From Sepiola atlantica (lineage: Eukaryota; Mollusca; Cephalopoda; Sepiida; Sepiolidae), in the NCBI GenBank assembly GCA_963556195.1, contig OY744544.1, positions 44,008,984 to 44,072,983 of the forward strand: a stretch of 64,000 nt of DNA, written 5' to 3'. Below the pieces are notes generated by a model. It ran no database searches. It saw nothing but the letters and a program-made list of their open reading frames with translations, and was not told the origin of the DNA. Both the position numbers and the translations under genes were made by a program. Below are positions 1 to 11,495 of the stretch, in pieces; the first letter of the stretch is position 1, and each line of letters begins with the position of its first letter.

Positions 1-185
1 GCTCCATAGCCCCCTTAGGGGTGCACTTAGAGATTTGCGAACACTTCCATTATCTTTCCCGGTTAATTTTACATAAGAATACACTTTTAGATTTTATGTA
101 GATTCTTTAACGTTTCTTTCTATAGGGAATACAAAAACACACACACACACACACACAGACATTGAGTTTTTTATATATAGATTAG
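1..185 (+). repeat. Dispersed repeat family 1, copy
   Basis: It shares the order TAGGGGTGCACTTAGAGATT, CACTTCCATT, ACATAAGAATACACTTTTAG, TTCTATAGGGAAT, a CA run, and ACATTGAGTTT before a TATATA tract. The same order recurs at 29470-29800 and, degenerate, at 24175-24400. It appears in reverse complement at 55625-55740 and 56825-57000. No coding content was recognised, so it looks like a non-autonomous element of unknown class. Confidence 0.7.
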
Positions 186-2286
186 CTGTCCCTATCCTGA
201 ATTGCCCAAGATTATTTTTAAATAACATTTATTACTAGTTGTCCCTATCTGGCATTGCCCGGGATTATTTTTACTAATATTATTGGTATCAATAAAACTA
301 ATTTGTTTTACTAAAACTTGGTATCAATAAAACTAATTTGTTTTACTAAAACTTGGTATCACTAAAACTAATTTTTTTTTTACTAAAACTAATTTGTTTT
401 GGAGAATACTTTTTGTTTCTGACCCCCAATTTATTTTTAGCAATTTTGTTTTGTTTCTTTTACTAAACAGTTGGATAATGTTTTTCTGCTGTTAATATAT
501 TTTTTTTTAGCTTTGAAAAGAGACAGACAGACAGACTTATACTTTTTTTATTTCAATTAATTTTGTTTTGTTCTTTTACCAAACTTATTTTTTTGACCCC
601 ATACACTAATTTGTTGCTTTATTAAGACTCTTCAGTGTGACTTAGACACAACCCACACGTCAGCTCCGAGGATCGCAACCAGTACAAACATTTTATTAAT
701 ACATATCATGAGAGTTTCATAAAGAAAGATACGTGGAGTTCTGTGGGATCTGCATCTGTGCTGGCAATAGCCCCCTCCCCTTCAATCAATAATATAATTG
801 ATTGATTGGTTATTTTATGGCATATCAACCTTTTTCGGTTATTTAAAGCATTTTTTATACTTAATGTTATTAATATCTCATATGTTTGGTTTAATTATTT
901 TAATTAGTTTTCTGACATTATATTATTTTTCATGGCACATAAACCTTTTTGGGTTACTTTATGCAAAATCTATATAATTTTGCTTTAAGTACTTAATATC
1001 TCTCGACGTTTATCTACAAAGAACCGCTTCAAAGATTAAATCTGACCTCACTTGAGCAGCAAAGGAGGCGAGGGGACCTGATTCTGGCATACAAATCATC
1101 AACAGGAATGTAAATCAACCTTTAGAGGAGTTTTTCACCCCAACACCTAGTTGCGGTCTCCACGGACACCCACATAAGATGTGCCATCATAGTTTTCATC
1201 TCAACAAAAGAAAGGCAGCATTCTCTGTCTGTGTTTTTTGTTTCCCGAAAGGGTGTGCCAGAAATGGGTTGCAATGATGCCTACCATATCCAGGTTTAAA
1301 GTGGCCTAAACAAACATTCAGATGATATAGAGATGCAATATCTTCTATCTTTTTACACGGATTGCTGCACTTTGCTATTTTTTGCCAATAAAATTGATTG
1401 ATTGATTTATCTTTAAATATATATATATATATATATATAGATTAATTTGTTTCGTAGGCAGTGGGACTCTGAAGTTTGATTTGTTAGCTTTCTGGGTTAG
1501 TGAACTTAGAAGTAATGACAACTACTGGGTGACTCCACTGAATGCAGTTTACTGTAATATCTAAGATCTAATCATACAGAGTTCATACTAGAAGATTACA
1601 TTTGTAGAAACAATGTGTTAATTGTGATTTGTTGGCTCAGAATATTGAACCAGACCCAAATTACCTCCCTTGAATCACTAATAGCCAACGAGATAGTGCT
1701 ATCTTCTACTTCTGGAAACCAAAATTATATCAAATTCCATCCACATGTGAGTTTCCAGACTAAATATCTATCTCTTTTTTGGTTGGGCTTAAAGCCAGCT
1801 GGGCGTGACTCGACTGGCTTTTCATCTGAAGTAATGTGGTCTTTGTGAGTGCTAAGACATGAATATAAACAATAAATTGAAGAGAAACGTTTCTGTATCG
1901 ATAAACAAATATAATTATTATATAATTACAACTGAAAAAGAATTACTTTAGACTGAGGATGTAATTAATGGTAGTTGCTGAGCGACACCTCTATTGAATG
2001 TTGTTATCCCCATATCTGCTGGCTGAAGGCAAAGGAGATATGCAGAAATGCACATTAACAGAAGCAAGACAACAAAAGGCAAAGAGTTACTTTCTATTAA
2101 AATACAAAACGTTTAATCATTATTCTAAGGTGGAAATTTGCTTCCATCTAACAGTATCTTTGCATGGTTTTTACAACACTGGCACTGTTCTCGTCAGATG
2201 TCACATTATGGTTGCAGCTATAGGGTCCCAGATAGCATCAACAAAGTAAGTCATATTTACTAATACATCGCCTCAGGTGTATCTCT

Positions 2287-2585
2287 CTATTTGTTTACCT
2301 TGGCAATACATGTATTTTGATTGTGTCTGGACAATTAACATAGCTTTTCTATTAGTAACTAGGTCTGTGATTTTCACCCCCTTCATGTATCATGTTTTGT
2401 AGAATTTACATATACAATTAATTCTCACAGAAAGAGAGTGTGTCAAAGACAAACACAAAAGGGGCATAATAAAATGTGATACATAAAAGGGGTGAAAATC
2501 ACAGAAGCAGTTACTAGCAAAAAGACTACGTAAATGGCTCAAGCACAATCGACACAGAACATGTATTGTCAGGGTAAACAAATAA
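2287..2585. repeat. Foldback (palindromic) element
   Basis: Two arms of roughly 100 bases are inverted copies. TGTTTACC...CAATACATGTA at the left mirrors TACATGTATTG...GGTAAACA at the right, and CTGTGATTTTCACCCC mirrors GGGGTGAAAATCACAG. A loop of about 80 bp separates them. This is consistent with a MITE or foldback transposon without coding capacity. Confidence 0.75.
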
Positions 2586-3148
2586 AGATATGTGTAGGCA
2601 ATGTATAAGTAATTATAATTTACTTTTTTGATGTTCGGCGACTAGTAAAGAAAGATCATGCAAAGATGGGAAGCTGTCTGGGAGCCTCATCTAACTGTGA
2701 CCAGAAGCAAGTTAATCTGAACATGACTGCTACCTGGGTACGTAAAAGGTCACTGACAGGAATGACCTCAGAGTTGTGAAAACCACGTAAAAATGGAGAG
2801 CCAGTCAGACTATGTCCAGCCGGCTTGAAGTTCAGCCAGCTAAGAGAAAAAGCCTCATTCGGAATTTCACACATGCATGGAACGAGTCTTTCTTAACTTC
2901 TAGATAGAAGAGTGCATTCTCTCGTTGATTATTATAATTCAGGGGAGATAACTCGGATATGTTTCAAGGGAGATCACACTTATAATTTTGAATCAAGACA
3001 ATCATGTGAATGGTCTGATTTTACTTTTCCTCTACATTTTTCAACTTCATTTAAAATCTGCTGATGAATTTCCTAGTTAAAATGTGTCTTCTGGCTGAAT
3101 ACATAACACATTTTGATTCTTATTTAGATTAATGCGCAAGTGAAATAT

Positions 3149-3530
3149 GACAGTTCAAAATAAAATAACAGGAAAACTATTTGATATACTTACGTATCAG
3201 GAAAACGTATTTGTGTACACCAAAAATTGCAGAAACTTATTGAGTAGAATTTTAATAAAAAATAAAATTACAAACTCCGAACCACAAGACCGCATGGCAT
3301 CTTCGTATTAGAAGAAGACAGATAATATTCTATGATGCGCTGGCTTAAAGACGCATAATGACGTCGCTTCAACTTATACTCGGAAATACGAGTAAGAAAT
3401 GAATTTTATTTATTACTAAAATTCTACTCTATAACTTTCCGTAATTTTTGGTGTGCATAAATACTTTTGTCTAATATGTAAGTATATCAAATAGTTTTCC
3501 TGTTATTTTATTTTGAACTGCCATTAAGCA
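3149..3530. repeat. Foldback (palindromic) element
   Basis: CAGTTCAAAATAAAATAACA at the left edge is matched by TGTTATTTTATTTTGAACTG at the right edge. The homology continues inwards through AGTATATCAAATAGTTTTCC and AATTTTTGGTGT, giving arms of over 100 bp around a central 3275-3400 loop. Confidence 0.75.
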
Positions 3531-3668
3531 TCAAAATTATTTTAAATTTTTTTCTTTTTTCTTAAAAACTATTAGGCATCAGCACCTTGAAGGCACATTT
3601 ATTGTGAAAGCTGATTGAATAAAAGTGATTCCACCTTTTTTTTTTTTGTTGAATATTTTTTACATTAG

Positions 3669-3766
3669 GTATGACAAACGGCTGGAGGAAGAAAACAAAC
3701 AATATAATCCATTTGGACGTGGTGGGGGAGGAGCACCTCTTAAAGATTCTAGTGGAAATGTAATCG
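3669..3766 (+). CDS. CSPP1: CSPP1 internal exon A (first in window)
   Basis: The gene encodes a centrosome, spindle-pole and ciliary axoneme associated microtubule protein. This exon follows an ATTAG acceptor and ends at a consensus GTAAGT donor. It enters with the third base of a codon and leaves with the first base (G) of the next. It encodes YDKRLEEE followed by YNPFGRGGGGAPLKD and GNVI. The YNPxGRxGGGAPLxD block with a following GN-hydrophobic segment is characteristic of the CSPP1 family. The leaving G plus CA of the next exon makes an Ala codon, so the phase is confirmed. No start codon belongs here; the N-terminal exons must lie upstream. The ATG at 3625 is intronic. Confidence 0.85.
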
Positions 3767-3879
3767 GTAAGTTCTGTAAAGAATGTCTTTCAAAAACACT
3801 TAATAATTAAATTTGGGTTGACAAGTATGAATATGATAAAGATGTGTCTATGTAATCTGAATGTTTAACAATGAAAATG

Positions 3880-3973
3880 CTATTTCAAATTGAAATATGA
3901 CAGACCAAAGAAAATGCTATTTAAAACTTAAGCATGATAGACCAAAAAAAATATTATTTCAAACTTAAGTATT
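3880..3973 (+). repeat. Diverged units of the 36-bp satellite
   Basis: Two to three decayed units (TGACAGACCAAAGAAAATGC and GCATGATAGACCAAA) in the same orientation as the main array 500 bp downstream. They look like an old edge of the array, isolated by insertion of 3975-4465. Confidence 0.7.
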
Positions 3974-4465
3974 ATATTATTTGTATTTATTTTTATTTTT
4001 ATTTTTTGTATTTGCTTTGTGTCTAATAATGAGGTTTGATATTTTCTGAATGACTTTCAACTTCTGTTTTTTTGCAATTTTGCTTGTGCTCCCGTCCTCC
4101 ACTAAGAGCAGGATGTCATCAACTAATCTCCTTCATGCCTTAGGTGGCCTATTGTGTGGCTTTGGGCCGTCGACATCGATGTGGGACACACTTTACAACA
4201 TTTTGAATGACTGACAGTGAGACATCATTGTTTAACACAATTTCTCATTGATTGTGCTTGGGACAGTTAATGTAGTTAGTTAATAGCACTTTGTTGGTCA
4301 TGGAAGCTTTTACATCTGAGATGCTACAGCCTGGATAATGTCGTTTTAACATTTTGTCGTCAACCATGTTTCGCAGTTATACAAGAGTACAGGTCGGACA
4401 TGTGTGCTGTACGCCACCTCTTTTGTAACATTCTGGACAGCTGCATGAAGACTCTCAATGATAAA

Positions 4466-5262
4466 CCGACGAAAATGCTATTTTAAACATAAATGTGACA
4501 GACTGACGAAAGTGCTATTACAAACTTAAGCATGACAGACCGACAAAGTGCTATTTCAAACTTAAGCATGACAGACCGACAAAGTGCTATTACAAACTTA
4601 AGCATGACAGACCGACAAAGTGCTATTTCAAACTTAAGCATGACAGACCGACAAAGTGCTATTACAAACTTAAGCATGACAGACCGACAAAGTGCTATTT
4701 CAAACTTAAGCATGACAGACCGACAAAGTGCTATTTTAAACTTAAGCATGACAGACCGACAAAGTGCTATTACAAACTTAAGCATGACAGACCGACAAAG
4801 TGCTATTTCAAACTTAAGCATGACAGACCGACAAAGTGCTATTTTAAACATAAATGTGACAGACCGACAAAGTGTTATTACAAACTTAAGCATGACAGAC
4901 CGACAAAGTGCTATTTCAAACTTAAGCATGACAGACCGACAAAGTGCTATTTCAAACTTAAGCATGACAGACCGACAAAGTGCTATTACAAACTTAAGCA
5001 TGACAGACCGACAAAGTGCTATTTCAAACTTAAGCATGACAGACCGACAAAGTGCTATTTTAAACTTAAGCATGACAGACCGACAAAGTGCTATTACAAA
5101 CTTAAGCATGACAGACCGACAAAGTGCTATTTCAAACTTAAGCATGACAGACCGACAAAGTGCTATTTTAAACATAAATGTGACAGACCGACAAAGTGTT
5201 ATTACAAACTTAAGCATGACAGACCGACAAAATAAAATACAATTTCAAACTTAAGCATGACT
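4466..5262. repeat. 36-bp satellite array with 9-unit higher-order repeat
   Basis: About 21 tandem units of 36 bp, each of the form ACTTAAGCATGACAGACCGA followed by CAAAGTGCTATTtCAA. Variant positions (TTTCAAA, TTACAAA, TTTTAAA and a diverged ACATAAATGTGACAG pair) recur in the same order every nine units, a 324-bp higher-order repeat. The unit length is a multiple of three, so reading frames are open on both strands (4532-5254 plus; 4483-5217 minus). These encode 12-residue repeats of no known family and are taken as satellite artefacts. Diverged units sit at 3880-3973 and inverted at about 61740-61870. Confidence 0.9.
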
Positions 5263-6301
5263 AATCAACTGATCAAGTTTGTTTATAGAGATGCAAGAAT
5301 GCAGTAAAAAATATTCTTACTCTTTTTGATGATATAGTATTTGTAAAGTTAGAATTTTTTTGTGTCGGTTAAAGATAGGAATTTATTTGGAATCACAGAT
5401 AATTCTGAATCACTTTTATGCAATCAGATTTTACAACAAATGTATCTTCAAGGTGCAGATGTCTTTTAGTTTTTAATAAAAAAGATATATTAAAAAAATT
5501 TTAATGCTTAGTCTATTAAGATTTTCTTTTAAAATTTGTGAAGTGGGTGAAAGTTTATGAAAATATTAACTGAAAAATTTCTTTATTAAATTCAACAATG
5601 TATTTGTTTTTAATTTAAAATTTCACATATTGAAATATTATGGAATATTTAAAACATTAATTTATTAAACAATAACGGGCTGGTTTTATAGAATCAAATT
5701 AACACTTACCGGCTCCAATATCCTATAGGAAAATATTGCTTTAATGAAGCAATACATATATATAAAATTATTCCCTCTCAAACTGGCAGCCAATCAGAAT
5801 TCATATAATGGACTTACCCAACTTGGCATAGTGGAGCAGTCCAGCCTCCATATAAAATGGCTTTTTGGTTACTTGAGGTCTTACTTATCTTGCTGTTCAA
5901 CTGGTCGTACAGTTGAGCCCTAAGTATCAATTCTATATATAAGTATTTCTATAGGTTTGTTACATCATGCATTCCTAGGAGTAAAATCTCATTTCCATGT
6001 TCAGGTGACTATGGAGAAGAATATCCCACATGATCACCTGTATATAACTTTGTCCTATCTCAAATCCCTTGTTTTTATACTAAAGGCTTAAAGGATAAAG
6101 TTAATGAGGTGGATAGATTGTCAGTTGAATGATGAAGAATATTATGAGAGGATTGAAAATGATGAATGAAATGGACAAAATTTGATTACTTATGAGGAAG
6201 CTTTATGACAAGTATTTGTTGATGGAAGAGATAACAGATCCGAACTGCTACTAATATTTTCTCATTGATGCATGTTTTGTTACATTACTCTCTCTTTTCA
6301 G

Positions 6302-6498
6302 CAAATCTTCGTCAAATGAAACAAAATGATTTCAATCAACCAGCTTCACTCACTCAGACAATGTCTCCAACTGCTGTGCCTCCTACTATACCACAAAGCC
6401 AACAGCTTGATAAGGAAAACTTACCGGGAACACTACCTGACGTAAATGAAGAGGTAAACAACGCCCGTGGTGGACATGGTATATTTGGAGAACCTAAG
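6302..6498 (+). CDS. CSPP1: CSPP1 internal exon B
   Basis: This exon begins after a pyrimidine-rich acceptor (TCTCTCTTTTCAG) and ends AAG before GTATAT. It is 197 bp and runs from phase 1 to phase 0. It continues the previous exon as ANLRQMKQND, which matches the family pattern of a short helix directly after the GAPL block. The rest is a Pro/Ser/Thr/Gln-rich, probably disordered linker ending HGIFGEPK. The ATG at 6265 lies in the upstream intron and is not a start. Confidence 0.85.
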
Positions 6499-7984
6499 GT
6501 ATATATCTTCTAACATATAAAGTTATCTTGTTAGATTTATAAAGTTGGACCTAAATAGCATTTAAGCTGACATAACTACTGAATTTACATGTTTTATGGT
6601 TATAACATGTTATTGGTACTATAATAACATACTTTATTTAAGAAATTATGTAGTCCCACCCACCCAGACTAGTGGAAAAATGGAAAAAAATTTCAATTAC
6701 AACCGAAAAAAATATAAAAATCATCAAGGGAAATTACTCTTATTCTTTTATTGAATAATATGAAAATAGTTGTTTTCCTTACAATTAAAAGTTTATTTCT
6801 TTTTCTGTATAAATTCTATATATAAATATTTCTATTTTCTGTTTAAATCATGTGCAAATAAATAAAAATAAATTTTAAAAATGATTTCACTGTATTCCGG
6901 GCAATGCCAGGTAGATCCATCTAGTGCGTGTGTATATTTTTTCACTCTCCATTACTTAATATTTTTTCAAATTTCAAATTTTGGCTTTTCCACCGCCAAC
7001 TTATCTATCTATGTAATTCCTCTGATGATAAGATTTTGATCTTTGAAAAGCTTTGGCTTAAGGAAAGAATAATAAACATAATTTTATTACCGAGTATACC
7101 TTGCAATCGAAGTTGAAATAAATTTGTCATTCGTACATGTTTATCACTCTTCTTTCATCTATTTATATATATATATATATATATAGTCTCGGAAGTTTCT
7201 CAACCATTAAAACTATATTAAAAAAAAAAAACAAAAAACTTATAGTCCCAAGTCTTTCAGTGGAAAATCACTCATGTAAGTCAATTTATTTTTTACAGTT
7301 ATTATATTAGTTTGTTTCTAACACTATTTTAAGGGATCATCAGTTGTTTACCATGAAAAACTGTTTCGGGAATTTAAGAACAATATATATATATATAAAG
7401 CTCTGTTTCAAGTCAAATGCTTTGAGAGGAATATAATAAACTAGCTGACCCGTGCTCAGGACTTCCACGTGGAACAATAGGAAGCATTTGTCAGAAGTCC
7501 GTTTTTTTCTTTAGTTGTGCAATATCATCCCAAACAATTGATGCTTGCTCATGGAGTTGGTATCCCAAAGTCGTTTTCGATGAGACACTGCACATGTAGT
7601 GAACATAGCATCCTGTTGTAATCCATGTGCACTACATGCATCCCTGAATGTATTCCTAACTTGACCAGTGATAGTATGGAGGTCATTGAACAGGGCTTCC
7701 GGTTATCAATTTATAAAAAAAAGTACTTATGCACTTTACGGAGTGGGCGTAAAATTATAATTTAGAAACCCATTCTTAACATAGGGAGGTGAGGGGTCGA
7801 TTAACTATTCTATACTTTTACCGAACAATCTAATAAGCAAAAGATACTGTAAAAATTTTAATTGATTTGAAAATCCTCTCTAAAATTCAGCTCGGTCCGT
7901 AAACTGCATAAGCACGATGAAGAGGCAAATAACGTACTATATGTCTGATGTTATTTGTTACGTTTAAAAATAGAAATAACGTTG

Positions 7985-8170
7985 AAGTGTAGTATCTGTT
8001 ATACTTTACTTAAGTATTTATCTCTGCGGTGAGTGAAGGAGAAATCCTAGGCGGCAGCAATTTTTATTTTTGTCCCAATCCGGAGTGTCCGTATTTGGGG
8101 AGATGTATTATTCCCCAAATTAAAAACCGACCTTGTTTCTAATTGCCCTCGTGTGGATGCAAGTAAATCG
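7985..8170 (+). repeat. U2-related SINE, type 2 copy
   Basis: It contains AGTGTAGTATCTGTTATACT, close to the U2 snRNA segment around the branch-site-recognition region. GAAGGAGAAATCCT, CGGAGTGTCCG, AAAAACCGACCTTG and a GGATGCAAGTAAAT tail follow. The same series is found at 50312-50512, and its 3' end lies reversed at 52300-52375. The very 5' U2 start is degraded. Confidence 0.65.
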
Positions 8171-8261
8171 GAACCACATCAATGTTAAAAGTGCCAAATA
8201 GTTAAGTCAAGAAATTGTTAAAAAAAGTAAGAAAATGCCTTATATCAATCGGTTAACATTA

Positions 8262-8340
8262 TTATTATTACTACTATTATTATTACTATTATTATTATTA
8301 TTATTATTACTACTACTATTATTATTACTATTGTTACATA
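8262..8340. repeat. (ATT)n / (TAC)n microsatellite
   Basis: A run of ATT, ACT and TTA trinucleotides, impure. A similar trinucleotide run occurs at 9059-9126. Confidence 0.85.
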
Positions 8341-9404
8341 GTCTTTTAATTACTCGTACCTTTTCTTCTTCATCGACGAGGGGTGTTGTCTCGATGTCGT
8401 CTAGTGGTTGAGTTCTTTCTTCGCTTCTTCTATACTGCCGTGAACATCGCCGTCCGCTGTGTCTGCAACAAAACCCTTCATAACACGATTCAGGAGGCGA
8501 ACAGTCTTTTAAATTTTGATTAGTTTTATTCAGGCGTCAGTTTTCTGTCGCTCTTAGAGATGTTTTACTAACGTTGAGGGAGAGATCAATTTACTACTTT
8601 ATCGTAGTTAATTCCTAGCTATCTAAGGTCCATTAAGTTCTTAGCCATTCGAGGAGGGGAGAAAAAGGAATTTCATCACACCTGTATTCTTTTAGGGAAA
8701 TAAATTCTTCTAATCATTTGCGGACTACATGGAGAAAATACGTCTGTTCAGCTTGCTTCCAAAAACCAGACTGACAAACTCAGTTTCTCCACACAAGAAC
8801 CCGTGACGTCACAGAACCCTTATGCACAGGTGCATTTTGCCCCTTGACCTGAAGTCTCGTCAACGCAGTGGCCCTGTCAACGCTTGTGAGCTTCAACTGT
8901 GAAAACAGCCCTATTTTGCACTTGGTTGTACGGGTTCACCTGCACTAAATCACGTAAGCCAAACCAACCGATCCCCCACACATACGTCTACTCAAACGAT
9001 TCCCCACACATACGTCCACTCAACATGCGTCCGGCATCACAGGGTCATTATCCAACATTATTACCACTACTGCTACTATCATCATTATTACTACTATTAT
9101 TACTACAACAACAAAAACAACAACAATAGGCCTTGATTGAAATCTGTAATATTATAACTTATTTCTCTTAAAATTTGCCCCGTATTAAGATATTGGAGGA
9201 CTTACAAATAATCCTAGTTGTATTATTTATTTTAATTTTTTTAGTTTAATTAAGAATAAATCTCCCAATTTTATTAGTTTACTGAAATTCTACTAGATTA
9301 CAACAAATTATACTTATCCAGGGATGCATTAATTTTACTGCTATATTGTCAAGTTATTTATGTTAAATTCTCTAGATTGTTCACAAACTTATCCAGAGTT
9401 AACC

Positions 9405-10565
9405 GTTTGAAGTGCCTACAGTTAAAACTTATCTCATCTCATTGATTAAGTAGACAACTTTTATCAGGGAACATAACAATGGCCAACTTTTTACTAAGAC
9501 AAAGAAAACAAATGGGGTTGTGCAGTGTAGACGTCAAAGACTTTTTTTAAATGCTCCACTTTATTACAGGAAATATATTCTTATCTTTTAGAGATATGTA
9601 TTTGGATAGTGATGTGCCTATTTTATTATCTGGGTTATTAAATGAAAATTTGTGGCTACTGTATCTGGTCTTAAAGTCAGTACTTGCACTCCCTATGTAA
9701 TTTTTTTAAAAATTAGGATTGTTTTCTGGGAAAGTTATATTTTTGATTAAACACTTTTCTTGTAACGAACATTAATTCTTATCTCTCCAACTACATTCAT
9801 TATTGTTATTATTTTGTAAGTTATTAATTCTATTGTTATCATCACTTTTTAATATATGTCTATTATGACTCTTAATTATTTTTTCCAAGTTATTTGTACA
9901 ACTAATCATGTTTTTATTGAATATTTTATGCAGTGGGTTATTTTTTGGGAAATGTCGATTTAAAAGATTAAGGAACAAGTGTCCAATTTTAGATTTAACT
10001 TTTAGATTAAATGGGGGCTTATACCAAATTATTTTTCGATTTCCATTTCTCCTTCTAGTGTTCTTATTCCTTCTATCTTGGTATTCAATATTGGTGTTTG
10101 TATAACCACTATTTCTTAAGACGTTGTTATATGTATTACTATTACTAATAAAAATTTCCTCATTATAGGAATTATTACTAATCCTATGACTATATGATGT
10201 TGGGATATGCTTAGTTACGTTATGTGGATGATTCGATTTGGGGTCAACATATACTGGGTCATAGTTATCTTTCATATAAGGTTTATAATTTCCCTGGTTA
10301 AGGTTACAGTTATATCTAGAAAATTTGTGATCTTGATTGCCGCTGTGATTTCCACTGTAAGTCCTAAATCCTACATAGCTTTGTGTAAAAATTTTAAAAT
10401 TCTTTCAGCCTTGGGGCCATTAGTATTTCTAACTATAGCTAAACCGTGGTCCCTATACAGCCCCATATCATTAATGCTAATCAAACCCGTTTCTGTTAGC
10501 TTATATAGAATAAACAAACCTACCAGACTAGACATTTCTGCAGAGTCCAGTGACCCTCATCGCTA
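9405..10565 (-). pseudogene. Penelope-like retroelement, RT and GIY-YIG remnant
   Basis: Read on the minus strand, the 5' part shows the end of a reverse transcriptase. It has LYRDHGLAIV, where active elements have YRDDGLA, so one catalytic Asp is His. An in-frame TAG and a frameshift lie at 10280-10375. A 167-residue open part (9772-10275) contains KSNHPHNVTKHIP, IIWYKPPFN and HFPKNNPLHKIFN, typical of the region between RT and endonuclease. A Cys-rich linker, interrupted by a stop, and a GIY-YIG type start (YIGSASTDFKTRY, near 9690) follow. The breaks mean it is dead. It lies antisense to CSPP1. Confidence 0.85.
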
Positions 10566-10955
10566 CATTGAACGAGTCTGAAGAATTGTTTTTCATCCAT
10601 TGTTCTTCATTATACATCAATACAGTCTTCCAATTCATATATATTTTTAAATTTTATTAATTTATTTATTTTTTATTTTTTGCTTAACTTTCTCTTTCCT
10701 TGTTCTGTCTAGCGTATTTCAAAATGATAGTTATATCGAGAAGGGAGGGGGTGTTCGTTAAAATAGATGAAGGAGTGAGGGGTTCATTAATGCCAGTGTG
10801 ATGGGATAACGGACAGTGACCTATACTTGGCTGACAAGACCTTGGATCGGATTTGATTTTTTTTCTTCTCTTTTTCTTAAAATACGTTTTTTTTCTGATG
10901 AAAATTTCAATGCAAGTTTTTTCACTTTTTATTTTTATTCAATGTTTATGTAATG

Positions 10956-10986
<31 letters not shown>

Positions 10987-11141
10987 TCTAGCTGAAATAG
11001 CCATCTACACTGGGTTTCTAAAATGTTCCTCTTCTTCACATTAACTCAACTAGAAAAAATATGTGTATAAATTATAATAAAATCACTAACATTTAAAAAA
11101 TAACTAAACGTTTTATTAAAATTAAAATAATGATGTATTAC

Positions 11142-11418
11142 TGTTAGGAATAACTAACGAAACGACTTATCTCCCTTGCATCATTTTCGGTAAGGTTAAG
11201 AGTTATCACCCTTTGTCGATAGTGGCTTCCAGAGTGAAAAGTAAACATTGACCACGGATCAGACTGTCTCATATTTCATCTTGCGTTACAGCGGCTAAAT
11301 AACTCATTTCATTCTAATTTCACTTTTAATAAATCTGTTAAACCTTTCTGTTGAAAAGTCATCCATTTTGTTTTACGAGTTGTTAATTATTATAACCTAA
11401 ATTACATGGTTTACAAGA
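11142..11418 (+). repeat. 5' LTR
   Basis: 277 bp, starting TGTTAGGAATAACTAACGAA and ending TTTACAAGA. It differs from the 3' LTR at A/G in GTTATCRCCC, G/A in TTTTACRAGTTG and at the last few bases. It includes CTTATCTCCCTTG, a motif repeated at other places in the window (for example 16681). Confidence 0.92.
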
Positions 11419-11495
11419 GTGGCGACGGAGGATTAGATTGACTTACAATTTAAAAAAAACAAAAAAACAAAACAAAAACAAACAAACAAAAAAAA

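Larger units (their letters stand above)
1..3668. other. Upstream intron of CSPP1 (partial)
   Basis: No coding exon is recognised. It holds a dispersed repeat copy (1-185), short AT-rich direct repeats (about 245-375), a CA microsatellite (138-157), a TA microsatellite (1418-1438), and two palindromic elements (2287-2585 and 3149-3530). 1780-1850 and 2757-2870 share an inverted Ala-Gly-like segment (AAAGCCAGCTGGGCGTGACT versus its complement). The short reading frames at 1615-2249 lack splice sites and family similarity. Confidence 0.5.
3767..6301. other. CSPP1 intron A-B
   Basis: Intronic. It holds diverged satellite units (3880-3973), an unclassified segment (3975-4465) that separates them from the main 36-bp satellite (4466-5262), AT-rich sequence, and a copy of a dispersed repeat (about 5990-6230, with TTGTCAGTTGAATGATGA). 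That repeat recurs near 37010-37170 and 62120-62170. No exon is evident. Confidence 0.5.

Noticed and set aside
4483..5254. Two long repeat-protein frames on opposite strands
   Set aside because: Both arise from the 36-bp satellite, whose length is a multiple of three. There are no splice sites, no other gene parts and no family similarity.
8262..9126. CRISPR-like or regular short repeats
   Set aside because: Simple trinucleotide microsatellites without spacers.
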